Below, in pieces: positions 49,454 through 57,684 of a DNA stretch of 64,000 bases. The notes under the pieces were generated by a model. It did not search any database and was not told where the DNA came from. It saw only the letters and a program-made list of their open reading frames with translations. This DNA is from Geodermatophilus siccatus (lineage in GTDB: Bacteria > Actinomycetota > Actinomycetes > Mycobacteriales > Geodermatophilaceae): assembly GCF_900103785.1 (NCBI RefSeq), contig NZ_FNHE01000010.1:1-64000 (forward strand), in the 5' to 3' direction. The first letter of the stretch is position 1. Each line of letters begins with the position of its first letter. The translations under genes and the position numbers were made by a program.

Positions 49454-50968
49454 GTGGCTGCCTCCCGCGACGTGGACGCGTCCTTCCTCGCCCTCCCGCT
49501 CTCCGCGCTGACCGACGCCGCGCTCACCCGGGCCCTCGACCTCGGCTGCGAGCACGCCGACCTGCGGGTGGAGCGGATCCGCACCCAGTCGATCAGCCTG
49601 CGCGACGCCCGGCTGGAGTCGCTGGCCGACGGCGAGGACCTCGGCCTGGCCGTGCGCGTGGTGTACGAGGGCACCTGGGGGTTCGCCGCGGGCGTCGTCC
49701 TCACCGCGGCGGAGGCCGTGCGGCTCGCCGAGGAGGCGGTCGCCGTCGCGCAGGTGTCGGCGGCGGTCAACAGCGACCGCGTCGAGCTCGCGCCCGAGCC
49801 GGCGTACCCCGACGCGGTCTGGGTGTCCGACTACGACGTCGACCCGTTCGAGGTGCCCGACGCGGAGAAGACCGGGCTGCTCACCGAGCTGTCCGAGCAG
49901 CTGCTGGCCGCCGACGGCGTCGAGCACGTGCAGGCGGTCTGCCAGGCGGTGAAGGAGCAGAAGTACTACGCCGACACCGCCGGCACGCGCACGCGCCAGC
50001 AGCGGGTGCGCATCCACCCCGACCTCACCGCGCTCACCGTCGACCGCTCCACCGGCGCGTTCGAGAGCATGCGCACCGTCGCGCCGCCGGCCGGCCGCGG
50101 CTGGGAGTACCTGACCGGCACCGGCTGGGACTGGCGCGGCGAGATCGCCGAGATCCCCGAGCTGCTGCGCGAGAAGACTAAGGCGCCGTCGGTGCAGGCG
50201 GGGCGCTACGACCTCGTCGTCGACCCGTCGAACCTGTGGCTGACCATCCACGAGTCCATCGGCCACGCCACCGAGCTGGACCGGGCGCTGGGCTACGAGG
50301 CCGCCTACGCCGGCACCTCGTTCGCCACCGTCGACCAGCTGGGCACGCTCCGCTACGGCTCCGAGATCATGAACGTCACCGGCGACCGCACCGCCCCGTA
50401 CGGGCTCTCCACGATCGGCTGGGACGACGAGGGCGTCGCCGGGCAGCGGTGGGACATCATCAGGGACGGCGTGCTGGTCGGCTACCAGGTCGACCGGAAC
50501 ACCGCGCGGATGGGCGGCATGACGCGCTCCAACGGCTGCGCCTTCGCCGACTCGCCGCAGCACACGCCGGTGCAGCGGATGGCCAACGTCTCGCTGCAGC
50601 CGGCCCCCGACGGCCCCTCGACCGCCGATGTCATAGCCGGCGTCGAGCGCGGGATCTACGTGGTCGGCGACAAGAGCTGGTCGATCGACATGCAGCGCTA
50701 CAACTTCCAGTTCACCGGCCAGCGCTTCTACCGGATCGAGGGCGGGCAGCTCGCCGGGCAGCTGCGCGACGTGGCCTACCAGGCGACGACGACGGACTTC
50801 TGGGGCTCGATGCGCGTCATCGGGGGCCCGCAGACGTACCTGCTCGGCGGCGCCTTCAACTGCGGCAAGGCCCAGCCCGGGCAGGTCGCCCCGGTCAGCC
50901 ACGGCTGCCCGGTGGCGCTGTTCGAGAACGTGAACATCCTGAACACCGTGCAGGAGGCCGGGCGATGA
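49454..50968 (+). CDS. tldD: TldD metallopeptidase subunit
   Basis: 504 residues. The zinc motif HESIGHATELD (HExxxH at 266-271) defines the catalytic subunit of the TldD/TldE peptidase, which cleaves unfolded or leader peptides inside its barrel (microcin B17 maturation and CcdA degradation in E. coli). GTG 49454. The partner tldE follows after a repeat-encoded mini-ORF with ATGA overlaps at both ends. A link to mycofactocin trimming is conceivable but MftE already covers that step. Confidence 0.93.
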   Translation: MAASRDVDASFLALPLSALTDAALTRALDLGCEHADLRVERIRTQSISLRDARLESLADGEDLGLAVRVVYEGTWGFAAGVVLTAAEAVRLAEEAVAVAQVSAAVNSDRVELAPEPAYPDAVWVSDYDVDPFEVPDAEKTGLLTELSEQLLAADGVEHVQAVCQAVKEQKYYADTAGTRTRQQRVRIHPDLTALTVDRSTGAFESMRTVAPPAGRGWEYLTGTGWDWRGEIAEIPELLREKTKAPSVQAGRYDLVVDPSNLWLTIHESIGHATELDRALGYEAAYAGTSFATVDQLGTLRYGSEIMNVTGDRTAPYGLSTIGWDDEGVAGQRWDIIRDGVLVGYQVDRNTARMGGMTRSNGCAFADSPQHTPVQRMANVSLQPAPDGPSTADVIAGVERGIYVVGDKSWSIDMQRYNFQFTGQRFYRIEGGQLAGQLRDVAYQATTTDFWGSMRVIGGPQTYLLGGAFNCGKAQPGQVAPVSHGCPVALFENVNILNTVQEAGR

Positions 50969-51072
50969 GCGGCGCGAGCGCCAGCGAGCGGGCTGTGAGC
51001 ATCGCAGCGAGCGCCAGCGAGCGGGCTGTGAGCATCGCAGCGAGCGTCAGCGAGCGAGGAGCGGGACGATGA
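50965..51072 (+). CDS. Repeat-encoded mini-ORF bridging tldD and tldE
   Basis: 35 residues with an 11-residue repeat (SASERAVSIAA twice, then a partial copy). Its ATG overlaps the tldD stop and its TGA overlaps the tldE ATG, so ribosomes could pass from one subunit gene to the other without leaving. Probably a coupling device; a function for the peptide is not implied. Confidence 0.35.
   Translation: MSGASASERAVSIAASASERAVSIAASVSERGAGR
50974..51065 (+). repeat. 33-nt tandem repeat between tldD and tldE
   Basis: Copies at 50974-51006 and 51007-51039 are identical, and a partial third copy runs to 51065. The unit begins GCGAGCGCCAGCGAGCGGG and is a multiple of three, so copy-number change would keep the mini-ORF frame. 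Confidence 0.85.
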
Positions 51073-52460
51073 GTTCGTGGTCGCGTCCGCAGGACGTCGT
51101 CGAGAAGGCGCTGGCCGCCTCCACCGCCGACGAGCAGGTCGCCTTCGTGGTGGAGAGCTCCGAGGCGAACCTGCGCTGGGCGAAGAACAGCCTCACCACG
51201 AACGGCTCGATGCGCTCCCGGCAGGTCGTCGTCGTCTCGTTCGTCGACGGTGGGGCCGGGATGGCGGCCGGCACGGTGGCGCGCACCGGCAGCCCGGACG
51301 TCGAGGAGCTGGTGGCCGCCAGCGAGCAGGCCGCCCGCGACGCCGGCCCGGCCGAGGACGCCGTCCCGCTGGTCAGCGAGGCGCCGCCCGGCGCCGGTGA
51401 CTGGGACGCCGACCCCGCGGAGACCTCGATCGGCGTCTTCCGCGACTTCGCGCCCGCGCTGGGGCAGGCCTTCGGCGGCGCCCGCGACCGCGACGAGCTG
51501 CTCTTCGGTTACGCCGAGCACGCCATGGCCACCACCTACCTGGGGACGTCGACCGGGCTGCGGCTGCGGCACGACCAGCCCAGCGGCCGGGTGGAGCTGA
51601 ACGGCAAGAGCGGCGACATGAGCCGCTCGGTGTGGGCCGGCGTCGGCACCCGGGACTTCACCGACGTCTCGGTGGCCGACCTGGTCGCCGACGTGCAGCG
51701 CAAGCTCGGCTGGTCGCAGCGGCGGGTCGAGCTGCCCGCCGGGCGCTACGAGACGCTGCTGCCGCCCTCGGCGGTCAGCGACCTGATGATCTACGCCTAC
51801 TGGACGATGGAGGCCCGCGACGCCGACGAGGGCCGCAACGTCTACGCCCGGCCCGGCGGCGGCAACCGCGTCGGCGAGCGGCTGGCCGCCCTGCCGCTGA
51901 CGCTGCGCAGCGACCCGTTCGAGCCCGGCCTGGAGGCCTGCCCGTTCCAGGTGGTCAGCGGCTCGTCGGGCATGGCATCGGTGTTCGACAACGGCATGGC
52001 GACGCCGGCGGTCGAGTGGATCTCCGGCGGCGTGCTGGCCAACCTGATCCGGCCGCGGGCCTGGGCGCTGAGGACCACCGCGCCGGCCACGGCCGCCGTC
52101 GACAACCTGGTCCTCGAGCAGCCGGGCGCCACGGCGTCCCTCGACGAGATGGTCGCCGGCACCGAGCGCGGGCTGCTGCTGTCCACGCTCTGGTACATCC
52201 GCGAGGTCGACCCGCAGACGCTGCTGCTCACCGGGCTCACCCGCGACGGCGTGTTCCTGGTCGAGGGCGGGGAGGTGACCGGCGCGGTGAACAACTTCCG
52301 GTTCAACGAGTCGCCGGTCGACCTCCTCGGCCGGATCACCCAGGCCGGTCGCACCGAGCGCACCCTGCCGCGCGAGTGGAACGACTGGTTCACCCGCGCC
52401 GCGATGCCCGCTGTGCGCGTGCCGGACTTCAACATGAGCTCGGTGTCGCCCGCCAGCTGA
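51069..52460 (+). CDS. tldE: TldE/PmbA peptidase partner subunit
   Basis: 463 residues of the PmbA/TldE family: N-terminal [36 protein letters not shown], a middle [25 protein letters not shown], and C-terminal [31 protein letters not shown]. It lacks a zinc motif and pairs with TldD to form the active peptidase. ATG 51069 overlaps the mini-ORF stop, with GAGGAG just upstream. Confidence 0.92.
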   Translation: MSSWSRPQDVVEKALAASTADEQVAFVVESSEANLRWAKNSLTTNGSMRSRQVVVVSFVDGGAGMAAGTVARTGSPDVEELVAASEQAARDAGPAEDAVPLVSEAPPGAGDWDADPAETSIGVFRDFAPALGQAFGGARDRDELLFGYAEHAMATTYLGTSTGLRLRHDQPSGRVELNGKSGDMSRSVWAGVGTRDFTDVSVADLVADVQRKLGWSQRRVELPAGRYETLLPPSAVSDLMIYAYWTMEARDADEGRNVYARPGGGNRVGERLAALPLTLRSDPFEPGLEACPFQVVSGSSGMASVFDNGMATPAVEWISGGVLANLIRPRAWALRTTAPATAAVDNLVLEQPGATASLDEMVAGTERGLLLSTLWYIREVDPQTLLLTGLTRDGVFLVEGGEVTGAVNNFRFNESPVDLLGRITQAGRTERTLPREWNDWFTRAAMPAVRVPDFNMSSVSPAS

Positions 52461-52568
52461 GGGAGGACCCGGCCCCTCGCAGGTCCCGCCGCGAGCGGGC
52501 GAGCGGTGGGGGTCCAGGGGTCCGTCTCCCACCCCTCGCCGGCTCGGGGCGGTGCCCTGGACGGGGCC
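52461..52568 (+). repeat. Stop-anchored palindromic element, copy 10 (two units)
   Basis: Begins at the base after the tldE stop. The first unit has GGAGGACCC and core GCGAGCGGGCGAGCGG; the second has core CTCGCCGGCTCGGGG and closes on GGACGGGGCC. The remaining 52569-52800 holds no recognised gene; GGGGAGGGGAGGG before 52801 is a ribosome site. Confidence 0.6.
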
Positions 52569-52800
52569 GCGTGCGCGAGGGGCGGCTGTGACCGGTGGGG
52601 CGGAGCGACCGGTCCGTCACGCTCCGCCCGCCTGGCATCGTGACGTTCTGCGTTCGGTCACCTACCGTCTGTCTCGCGGGACCGGGGACGCTCGACTTCA
52701 CCACCCCCGCGCGCACGCCGAAACGTGCACCGAGCGGAACGAGGCTCCGCTCGCCAACGGACGGGCTCCGGCACAGCCGGACCGGGGAGGGGAGGGTCCC

Positions 52801-53103
52801 GTGACCAGGACTCAGAAGCCGTCGGTCTTCCAGGTCGGCAGGGTGTGGGACGACGGGCACGCCGTCGTGGTCTCCGGCTGGGGTCTGGGCCTGTGCGCCT
52901 CGGCCTGCGCCTGCCACCGCCACCCCTCCACCGGTAGCCTGGCGATCGCCGAGGACCAGACCCGGGGCCTGCTCGGCCTGGTGAGCCACCGCGAGGACGG
53001 CTGCGACTGCTGCGAGCCGTGGACCGCCGTCGAGCTCTCCGCCATCGTCCGGGACCTGCGGGTGGTCGCCGACCTCGACGCCCCCGAGCCGCTCGCCGGC
53101 TGA
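52801..53103 (+). CDS. Cys-rich small protein, unknown function
   Basis: 100 residues from GTG 52801. Two cysteine clusters, LCASACACHRH near 38-48 and DGCDCCEPW near 74-82, could bind a metal or Fe-S cluster; other parts are FQVGRVWDDGHAVVVSGWG and AIVRDLRVVADLD. I do not recognise the family. It sits between two palindromic elements and forms its own transcription unit. The reading frame, ribosome site and conserved-looking Cys support a real gene. Confidence 0.65.
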   Translation: MTRTQKPSVFQVGRVWDDGHAVVVSGWGLGLCASACACHRHPSTGSLAIAEDQTRGLLGLVSHREDGCDCCEPWTAVELSAIVRDLRVVADLDAPEPLAG

Positions 53104-53184
53104 CTGAGGACCACCTCTCCCCCCTTGAAGGACCCCCGTGCCCCCCGCCACTCGCAGGCTCGCGGCGGGACCCCGCACGGGGGC
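53104..53184 (+). repeat. Stop-anchored palindromic element, copy 11
   Basis: After the Cys-rich gene stop: GAGGACCACC, then AAGGACCCCCGTGCCCC, core CTCGCAGGCTCGCGG, closing GCACGGGGGCC. A partial unit precedes the full one, as in copy 6. Confidence 0.6.
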
Positions 53185-53310
53185 CGACGGGGCCGACGAG
53201 GCCTGCGGGACCCGGAGAGGTGGCCGTTCCAGCACGTTCCCCGACCCGGCTCCGCACCTGCGGGGCCGGGTCGCGGTTCCTCCGCACGCCTCCCCGGGTA
53301 GGGCCGTCCC

Positions 53311-53799
53311 ATGCTGGGACGTGCTGCCCTCCGAGGTGCCCTCGCCGGTCTGGCCGGCACCGCGGCCATGACGCTGGCCGAGCAGGTCGAGCAGTCGGTG
53401 ACCCGCCGCCCGGACTCCTATGTGCCCGGGCGCACCCTGACCGCGCTGACCACCCGCCGCCGCCTGCCGGGGTCCGCGCGCCCGCTCGTGCGCAACCACC
53501 TCATGCACTGGGGCACCGGCGCGCTCGTCGGCGCCCTGCGCGGCGTGTGGTCGGCCAGCGGGCTGCGCGGTTGGCGCGCCTCGGCCTGGCACACCTCGGT
53601 CCGGCTGGCCACCGACCAGACCCTGGAGAACGCCACCGGCGTCGGCGCGCCGCCGTGGACGTGGTCGCGCCGCGACCAGGTCGTCGACATCGGCGGCAAG
53701 GCCGTCTACTCCTTCGTGACCGGCGCGGTGGCCGACCGGCTGGTCCCCCTCGCGCCCGACCGCACCTCGTCGGGCTCCGCTCCGCCCCGTCGCCGGTAG
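53311..53799 (+). CDS. Conserved-looking hypothetical protein
   Basis: 162 residues. A hydrophobic N-terminal helix (AALRGALAGLAGTAAMTLAEQVE) and a second Gly/Ala-rich stretch (HWGTGALVGALRGVW) suggest membrane association; the C-terminus has RRDQVVDIGGKAVYSFVTGAVADRLV. No family recognised with confidence. ATG 53311. No operon partner: a palindromic element lies upstream and a secreted peptidase gene follows after 178 nt. Confidence 0.6.
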   Translation: MLGRAALRGALAGLAGTAAMTLAEQVEQSVTRRPDSYVPGRTLTALTTRRRLPGSARPLVRNHLMHWGTGALVGALRGVWSASGLRGWRASAWHTSVRLATDQTLENATGVGAPPWTWSRRDQVVDIGGKAVYSFVTGAVADRLVPLAPDRTSSGSAPPRRR

Positions 53800-53977
53800 C
53801 CGGTCCTCCCGCGTCGCACGGGACCCCCGGTGCCGCTGTGACGACTGAGGTGCGCGCCGCGGTCGGCGGCCCGCGCGCCACCCCCTACCCCTTGGCGTCG
53901 TGTCCTTACCGTGCGTGCACACGTGCATGGAACACCGCTCACTTCCCGGGGCGGGGCGCGGCGAGAGGGGGCCGGAC

Positions 53978-54985
53978 ATGGGCCACAACCGGACGACGAG
54001 TCGACGCTGGTCGCGCGCCGCCCTGGCCGCCACCGCCACCGTCGCCGTGCTGCTGACCCCGGCGACCGCGAGCGCCGCCCCGGCGTCCGCGGAGGAGGCT
54101 CAGCGGCTGGTCGCCGAGACCAGCAAGCAGCTGGCCACCCTCGACGAGCAGGTCCGCGAGGCCGAGCTGACGGTGGCCGCGCAGCAGCAGACCGCGGCCG
54201 ATGCCGCCGCGCGGGCGTCCCAGGCCGAGGCCGTGCTCGCCGGCTACGGCCCGCAGCTGGCGGCCATCGCGCAGAGCGCCGGCACGACGCAGTCCCGGAT
54301 GGCCGCGTTCCTGACGTCGGACTCCGCGGCGGACGTCGTCCAGCAGATGACCACGCTGGACCTCATCGCCGCGCACACCGAGGGCCTGCTGGCCGAGGTG
54401 TCGGTCGCGCAGCGCACCGCCGAGCAGGCCCGGGCCGACGCCGACGCCGCCGCCGCGCAGGCCACCGCGTCGCTCGACGAGCTCCAGCGCCAGCGGGCCG
54501 AGGTGCAGGCGCGTCAGCAGCAGTACGAGAGCGACTACGCGAGCCTCTCGGCCGCCGCGCAGGCCGCCGTCCGCACCGCGATTGCCGGCCCGGCACTGAC
54601 CGCCGACGTCGGGGCGGTCGTGGCCGCCGCGCCCAGCGGGGACGTCGGCGCCGTCCTCGAGGCCGCGCTCGCGCAGGTCGGAGACCCCTACGTCTGGGGC
54701 GGCAGCGGCCCCGACGGCTTCGACTGCTCGGGTCTGACCAGCTACGCCTACGCCGCCGCCGGTGTCTCCCTGCCGCACTCCAGCCGCGCCCAGTCGCGGA
54801 TGGGCACGGCGGTCTCCCGCAGCGAGCTGCAGCCCGGTGACCTGGTGTTCTTCGGCTCGCCCGTCTACCACGTCGGCATCTACGTCGGGAGCGGGAAGAT
54901 GGTGCACGCCCGCACCTTCAACCAGCCGGTGGCCGTGACCAGCGTGGACATCGGCGACTACGTCGGGGCGCGCCGCATCCTCTGA
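53978..54985 (+). CDS. Secreted NlpC/P60 cell-wall peptidase
   Basis: 335 residues. Signal peptide ending ASA at about 33, then a long coiled-coil (AQRLVAETSKQLATLDEQVREAELTVAAQQQ to about 205) as in RipA/PcsB-type hydrolases, and a C-terminal NlpC/P60 domain with catalytic Cys250 (FDCSGLTSYAY) and His298 (VYHVGIYVG). It cleaves D-Glu-meso-DAP linkages in peptidoglycan and may take part in cell separation. ATG 53978 has GAGAGGGGG upstream. Confidence 0.9.
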   Translation: MGHNRTTSRRWSRAALAATATVAVLLTPATASAAPASAEEAQRLVAETSKQLATLDEQVREAELTVAAQQQTAADAAARASQAEAVLAGYGPQLAAIAQSAGTTQSRMAAFLTSDSAADVVQQMTTLDLIAAHTEGLLAEVSVAQRTAEQARADADAAAAQATASLDELQRQRAEVQARQQQYESDYASLSAAAQAAVRTAIAGPALTADVGAVVAAAPSGDVGAVLEAALAQVGDPYVWGGSGPDGFDCSGLTSYAYAAAGVSLPHSSRAQSRMGTAVSRSELQPGDLVFFGSPVYHVGIYVGSGKMVHARTFNQPVAVTSVDIGDYVGARRIL

Positions 54986-55014
54986 GGACGGGGTCCTCCC
55001 ACGCAGGGGGCCGG
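54986..55014 (-). repeat. Partial palindromic element, copy 12
   Basis: GGACGGGGTCCTCC directly after the peptidase stop, then CGCAGGGGGCC. Only the outer arm is left, inverted relative to the upstream gene. Confidence 0.35.
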
Positions 55015-55050
55015 CGCCCGACCGGGGCGGGAGCCGTAGCGTCGCGCGCC

Positions 55051-56526
55051 GTGACCGCGCCCGCGGAGTCCCCGCCCACCCTGCGCCCCGATGCGATCGG
55101 GTTCGGCGACGCCCTCGTCGTCGGCCTGGCCGCGACCTCCCCCGCCTACTCGCTCGCCGCGGTGATCGGGCCGGTCGTGGCCCTGGTCGGCGTCCACGCC
55201 CCCGGCGTCCTGCTCGCCTCGTTCGTGCCGATGCTGCTGATCGCGGCCGCGTTCGCCGCGCTCGACCGGGCCGACCCCGACTGCGGGACGACGTTCTCCT
55301 GGGTCACCCGGGCGATGGGCCCGTGGGCCGGCTGGATCGGCGGCTGGGCGATCGCGATGACCGGCGTCCTGGTGGTGGGGTCGCTGGCGGAGGTCGGCGT
55401 CCGCTCCACCCTGCTCGCGGTCGGGCTGGACGGCTGGGAGTCCTCGACGCCGGTCGTCCTGGGGCTGACCGTGCTGCTCGTCCTGGTCATGGCGGCGCTG
55501 TGCGTGCTCGGCACGGAGCTGTCCGCGCGGGTGCAGAACGGGCTGATCGTCGCGCAGACGCTGGCGCTGGCGGTGTTCGCCGTCGTGGCGCTGGCACGCG
55601 GGCTGCGCGGGGACAGCCCGTTCGGCGCGCTGACGCCGGAGTGGTCCTGGCTGGACCCGCTCGGGGCGGGCGGCCCGGCGCTGACCGGCGGGCTGCTGCT
55701 CGGGGTCTTCGCGTACTGGGGCTGGGAGTCGGCGGTCAACCTGACCGAGGAGACGCGCGGGGGCGCCGCCGGCCGCGCCGCGGTGCTCTCGACCGTCGTC
55801 CTGCTGCTGACCTACCTCGGGGTCGCCGTCGCCGTCGTCTGCTTCGCCGGGACCAGCTGGCTGGCGGAGAACGCCGACGAGGAGGAGGCGGTCTTCGCGC
55901 TGCTCTCCGAGCGGGTGCTCGGCGGCTGGGACTGGGTGGTGCTGCTCGCCGTCGCCACCTCGGCGATCGCCTCCACCCAGACGACGATCATCCCGGCGTC
56001 CCGCACCGGGCTGTCGATGGCCCGGCGCGCCGCGCTGCCCGCCCGGTTCGGGTCGATCTCGCCGCGCCACCGGACGCCGGACGTCTCCACCTGGTGGGTC
56101 GCCGGCATCGCGGTGGTCTGGTACCTCGGCGTCAGCGCGCTGTCGGAGAACGCGCTGTTCGACTCGATCACCGCGCTCTCGCTGCTCATCGCGCTGTACT
56201 ACGCGATGACCGGCATCGCCTGCGCCGTGTACTTCCGCCGGCGCCTGACCCGCAGTCTGCGCGACCTGCTGCTGCTCGGCGTCGGGCCGCTGGCCGGTGC
56301 GGGGATGCTGGTCTGGCTGCTCGTGCTCTCGGTGCGCGACCTCGCCGACCCGGCGAACAGCTACACCGGCGCGGCCTGGCTGGGGCTCGGGCCGCCGCTG
56401 GTCATCGGCGTGGCGATCATGGCCGCGGGCGTCGTCCTCATGCTGCTGTGGCGACGGCGCGACGCGCGGTTCTGGGCCGAGCGACCGCAGGTCAGCAGGG
56501 ACGCCGTCCCTCCGCGAGCGTCGTGA
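55051..56526 (+). CDS. APC-family amino acid permease
   Basis: 491 residues with about 12 membrane helices. The N-terminal signature GFGDALVVGLAATSPAYSLAAVIGPVVALVG near 18-48 and the pattern GTTFSWVTRAMGPWAGWIGGWAI are typical of APC transporters. A long loop LAENADEEEAVFALLSERVLGG lies outside or between helices 7 and 8. The cytoplasmic end is basic. Substrate unknown; amino acids or polyamines are usual. GTG 55051; single gene. Confidence 0.87.
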   Translation: MTAPAESPPTLRPDAIGFGDALVVGLAATSPAYSLAAVIGPVVALVGVHAPGVLLASFVPMLLIAAAFAALDRADPDCGTTFSWVTRAMGPWAGWIGGWAIAMTGVLVVGSLAEVGVRSTLLAVGLDGWESSTPVVLGLTVLLVLVMAALCVLGTELSARVQNGLIVAQTLALAVFAVVALARGLRGDSPFGALTPEWSWLDPLGAGGPALTGGLLLGVFAYWGWESAVNLTEETRGGAAGRAAVLSTVVLLLTYLGVAVAVVCFAGTSWLAENADEEEAVFALLSERVLGGWDWVVLLAVATSAIASTQTTIIPASRTGLSMARRAALPARFGSISPRHRTPDVSTWWVAGIAVVWYLGVSALSENALFDSITALSLLIALYYAMTGIACAVYFRRRLTRSLRDLLLLGVGPLAGAGMLVWLLVLSVRDLADPANSYTGAAWLGLGPPLVIGVAIMAAGVVLMLLWRRRDARFWAERPQVSRDAVPPRAS

Positions 56527-56529
56527 CGC

Positions 56530-56591
56530 TCCGGCCCTCCGGGCAGGGGCCCGCCGCGGGCGTGCGAGCGGTGGGGGCAGGAGGGTCCTCC
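56530..56591 (-). repeat. Palindromic element, copy 13, abutting YdeI remnant
   Basis: Minus strand: GGAGGACCCTCCTGCCCCC, core CTCGCACGCCCGCGGCGGG, closing GGAGGGCC. It begins where YdeI homology ends, so it may have been involved in the loss of that 3' end. Confidence 0.5.
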
Positions 56592-56924
56592 AGGTGGCGG
56601 TTGCGGCCGTCGAGGGCGTCGACGGCCTGCTGGGCGGCGGGCTCGGCGGCGAGGTCGTCGGGGACGGTCGTCGTGGCCGGGCCCGCGCAGGGGTGATGCG
56701 CTGCAGGCGGGAGGGTCCGCCCAGGCGCTGCGACCTCCCGTCGGTCCAGCCGGAGCAGAGCACCGACTCGACCCGTCGGGCGTAGGTCACCGAGGGGACG
56801 CGGAGCCCTGCTCGGCCAGCCGCACGTACGGCCCGGGCGCCGTCGCGTGCCCGGCGTCCAGCCACTCCTCCCGCGCGGCCCGGTCGGGGAAGGCCGGCAC
56901 CGGCAGGTCGGTCGGCAGCGTCAC
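56592..56924 (-). pseudogene. YdeI-type (OmpD-associated/DUF1801-like) gene remnant
   Basis: The minus strand encodes three YdeI pieces in shifting frames. LPTDLPVPAFPDRAAREEWLDAGHATAPGPYVRLAEQGS comes from GTG 56924. PSVTYARRVESVLCSGWTDGRSQRLGGPSRLQRITPARAR follows after a one-base loss near 56795. Then, after loss of about 50 codons, VPDDLAAEPAAQQAVDALDGRNRHL. The 3' end is replaced by a palindromic element. The intact family protein is about 190 residues. This is a true decayed gene and explains most of the 500-nt gap between the permease and the gamma-carbonic anhydrase gene. Confidence 0.75.
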
Positions 56925-57026
56925 GGCGGCCGTCCTGGCGGCGGCCGGCGTCGCGGTCCACGGTCGCCGACGCCGCGGTGCATCCGGCGGGTGCGACCGC
57001 GACGCGCCTGTGCTGTGCTGTCGCCC

Positions 57027-57605
57027 GTGGCCGAGAACTACATCGCCGAGTTGCCGTTCGGGTCCCCGCGCATCGACGGCGAGGCCTTCGTCGCGCCGAC
57101 GGCCGTGGTGGTCGGTGCCGTGACGATGGGCCCGCGGTCCAGCATCTGGTACGGCGCGGTCGCGCGCGCCGACGCCGAGGTGATCGAGATCGGCGAGGGC
57201 TCCAACATCCAGGACGGCTGCACCCTGCACTCCGACCCCGGATTCCCCCTCGTCGTGGGCCGCGGGGTGACCGTCGGGCACCGCGTGGTCCTGCACGGCG
57301 CGCGCATCGACGACGACGTCCTGGTGGGCATGGGCAGCGTCGTCATGAACGGCGCGCACATCGGCTCGGGCTCGATCGTCGCCGCCGGCGCCGTCGTCAC
57401 CCAGGGCACGCAGGTGCCGCCGGGCTCGCTCGTCGCCGGCGTCCCCGCCAAGGTCATCCGGCAGGCCCGGGACGAGGACCTGCAGCACATCCGCGGCAAC
57501 GCAGCCAGCTACACCGAGCGGCTGGACGGTGCCCGCAAGGTGCGCCCGGTCGTCCGCACCCCGCTCCCGCCGGCCGGGCAGACGCCCGGCGACGCGATGG
57601 ACTAG
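57027..57605 (+). CDS. Gamma-carbonic anhydrase-like hexapeptide protein (YrdA type)
   Basis: 192 residues. A left-handed beta-helix of hexapeptide repeats (VAPTAVVVGAVTMGPRSSIWYGAVARADAEVIEIGEGSNIQDGCTLH) carries zinc-type His in CTLHSDPG, TVGHRVVLHG. The C-terminal helix (RDEDLQHIRGNAASYTERL) is typical. Catalytic activity of this branch is often unproven. GTG 57027 starts the conserved part. The next gene begins 79 nt later. Confidence 0.88.
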   Translation: MAENYIAELPFGSPRIDGEAFVAPTAVVVGAVTMGPRSSIWYGAVARADAEVIEIGEGSNIQDGCTLHSDPGFPLVVGRGVTVGHRVVLHGARIDDDVLVGMGSVVMNGAHIGSGSIVAAGAVVTQGTQVPPGSLVAGVPAKVIRQARDEDLQHIRGNAASYTERLDGARKVRPVVRTPLPPAGQTPGDAMD

Positions 57606-57684
57606 GCAGACGGCGGCAGCGCGAACCAGACGGCCCGACCGGGCCACCGGGGACGTGCCGAGCGGTCTGGGGCAGGCTGCCCGG

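Noticed and set aside
50974-51065. CRISPR-like tandem repeat
   Set aside because: The 33-nt units are directly adjacent with no spacers, and no cas genes are present.
49454-52460. TldD/TldE as the mycofactocin precursor protease
   Set aside because: mftE is present in the mft locus and fulfils that step; the tld genes lie 13 kb beyond the locus with no mft-type context.
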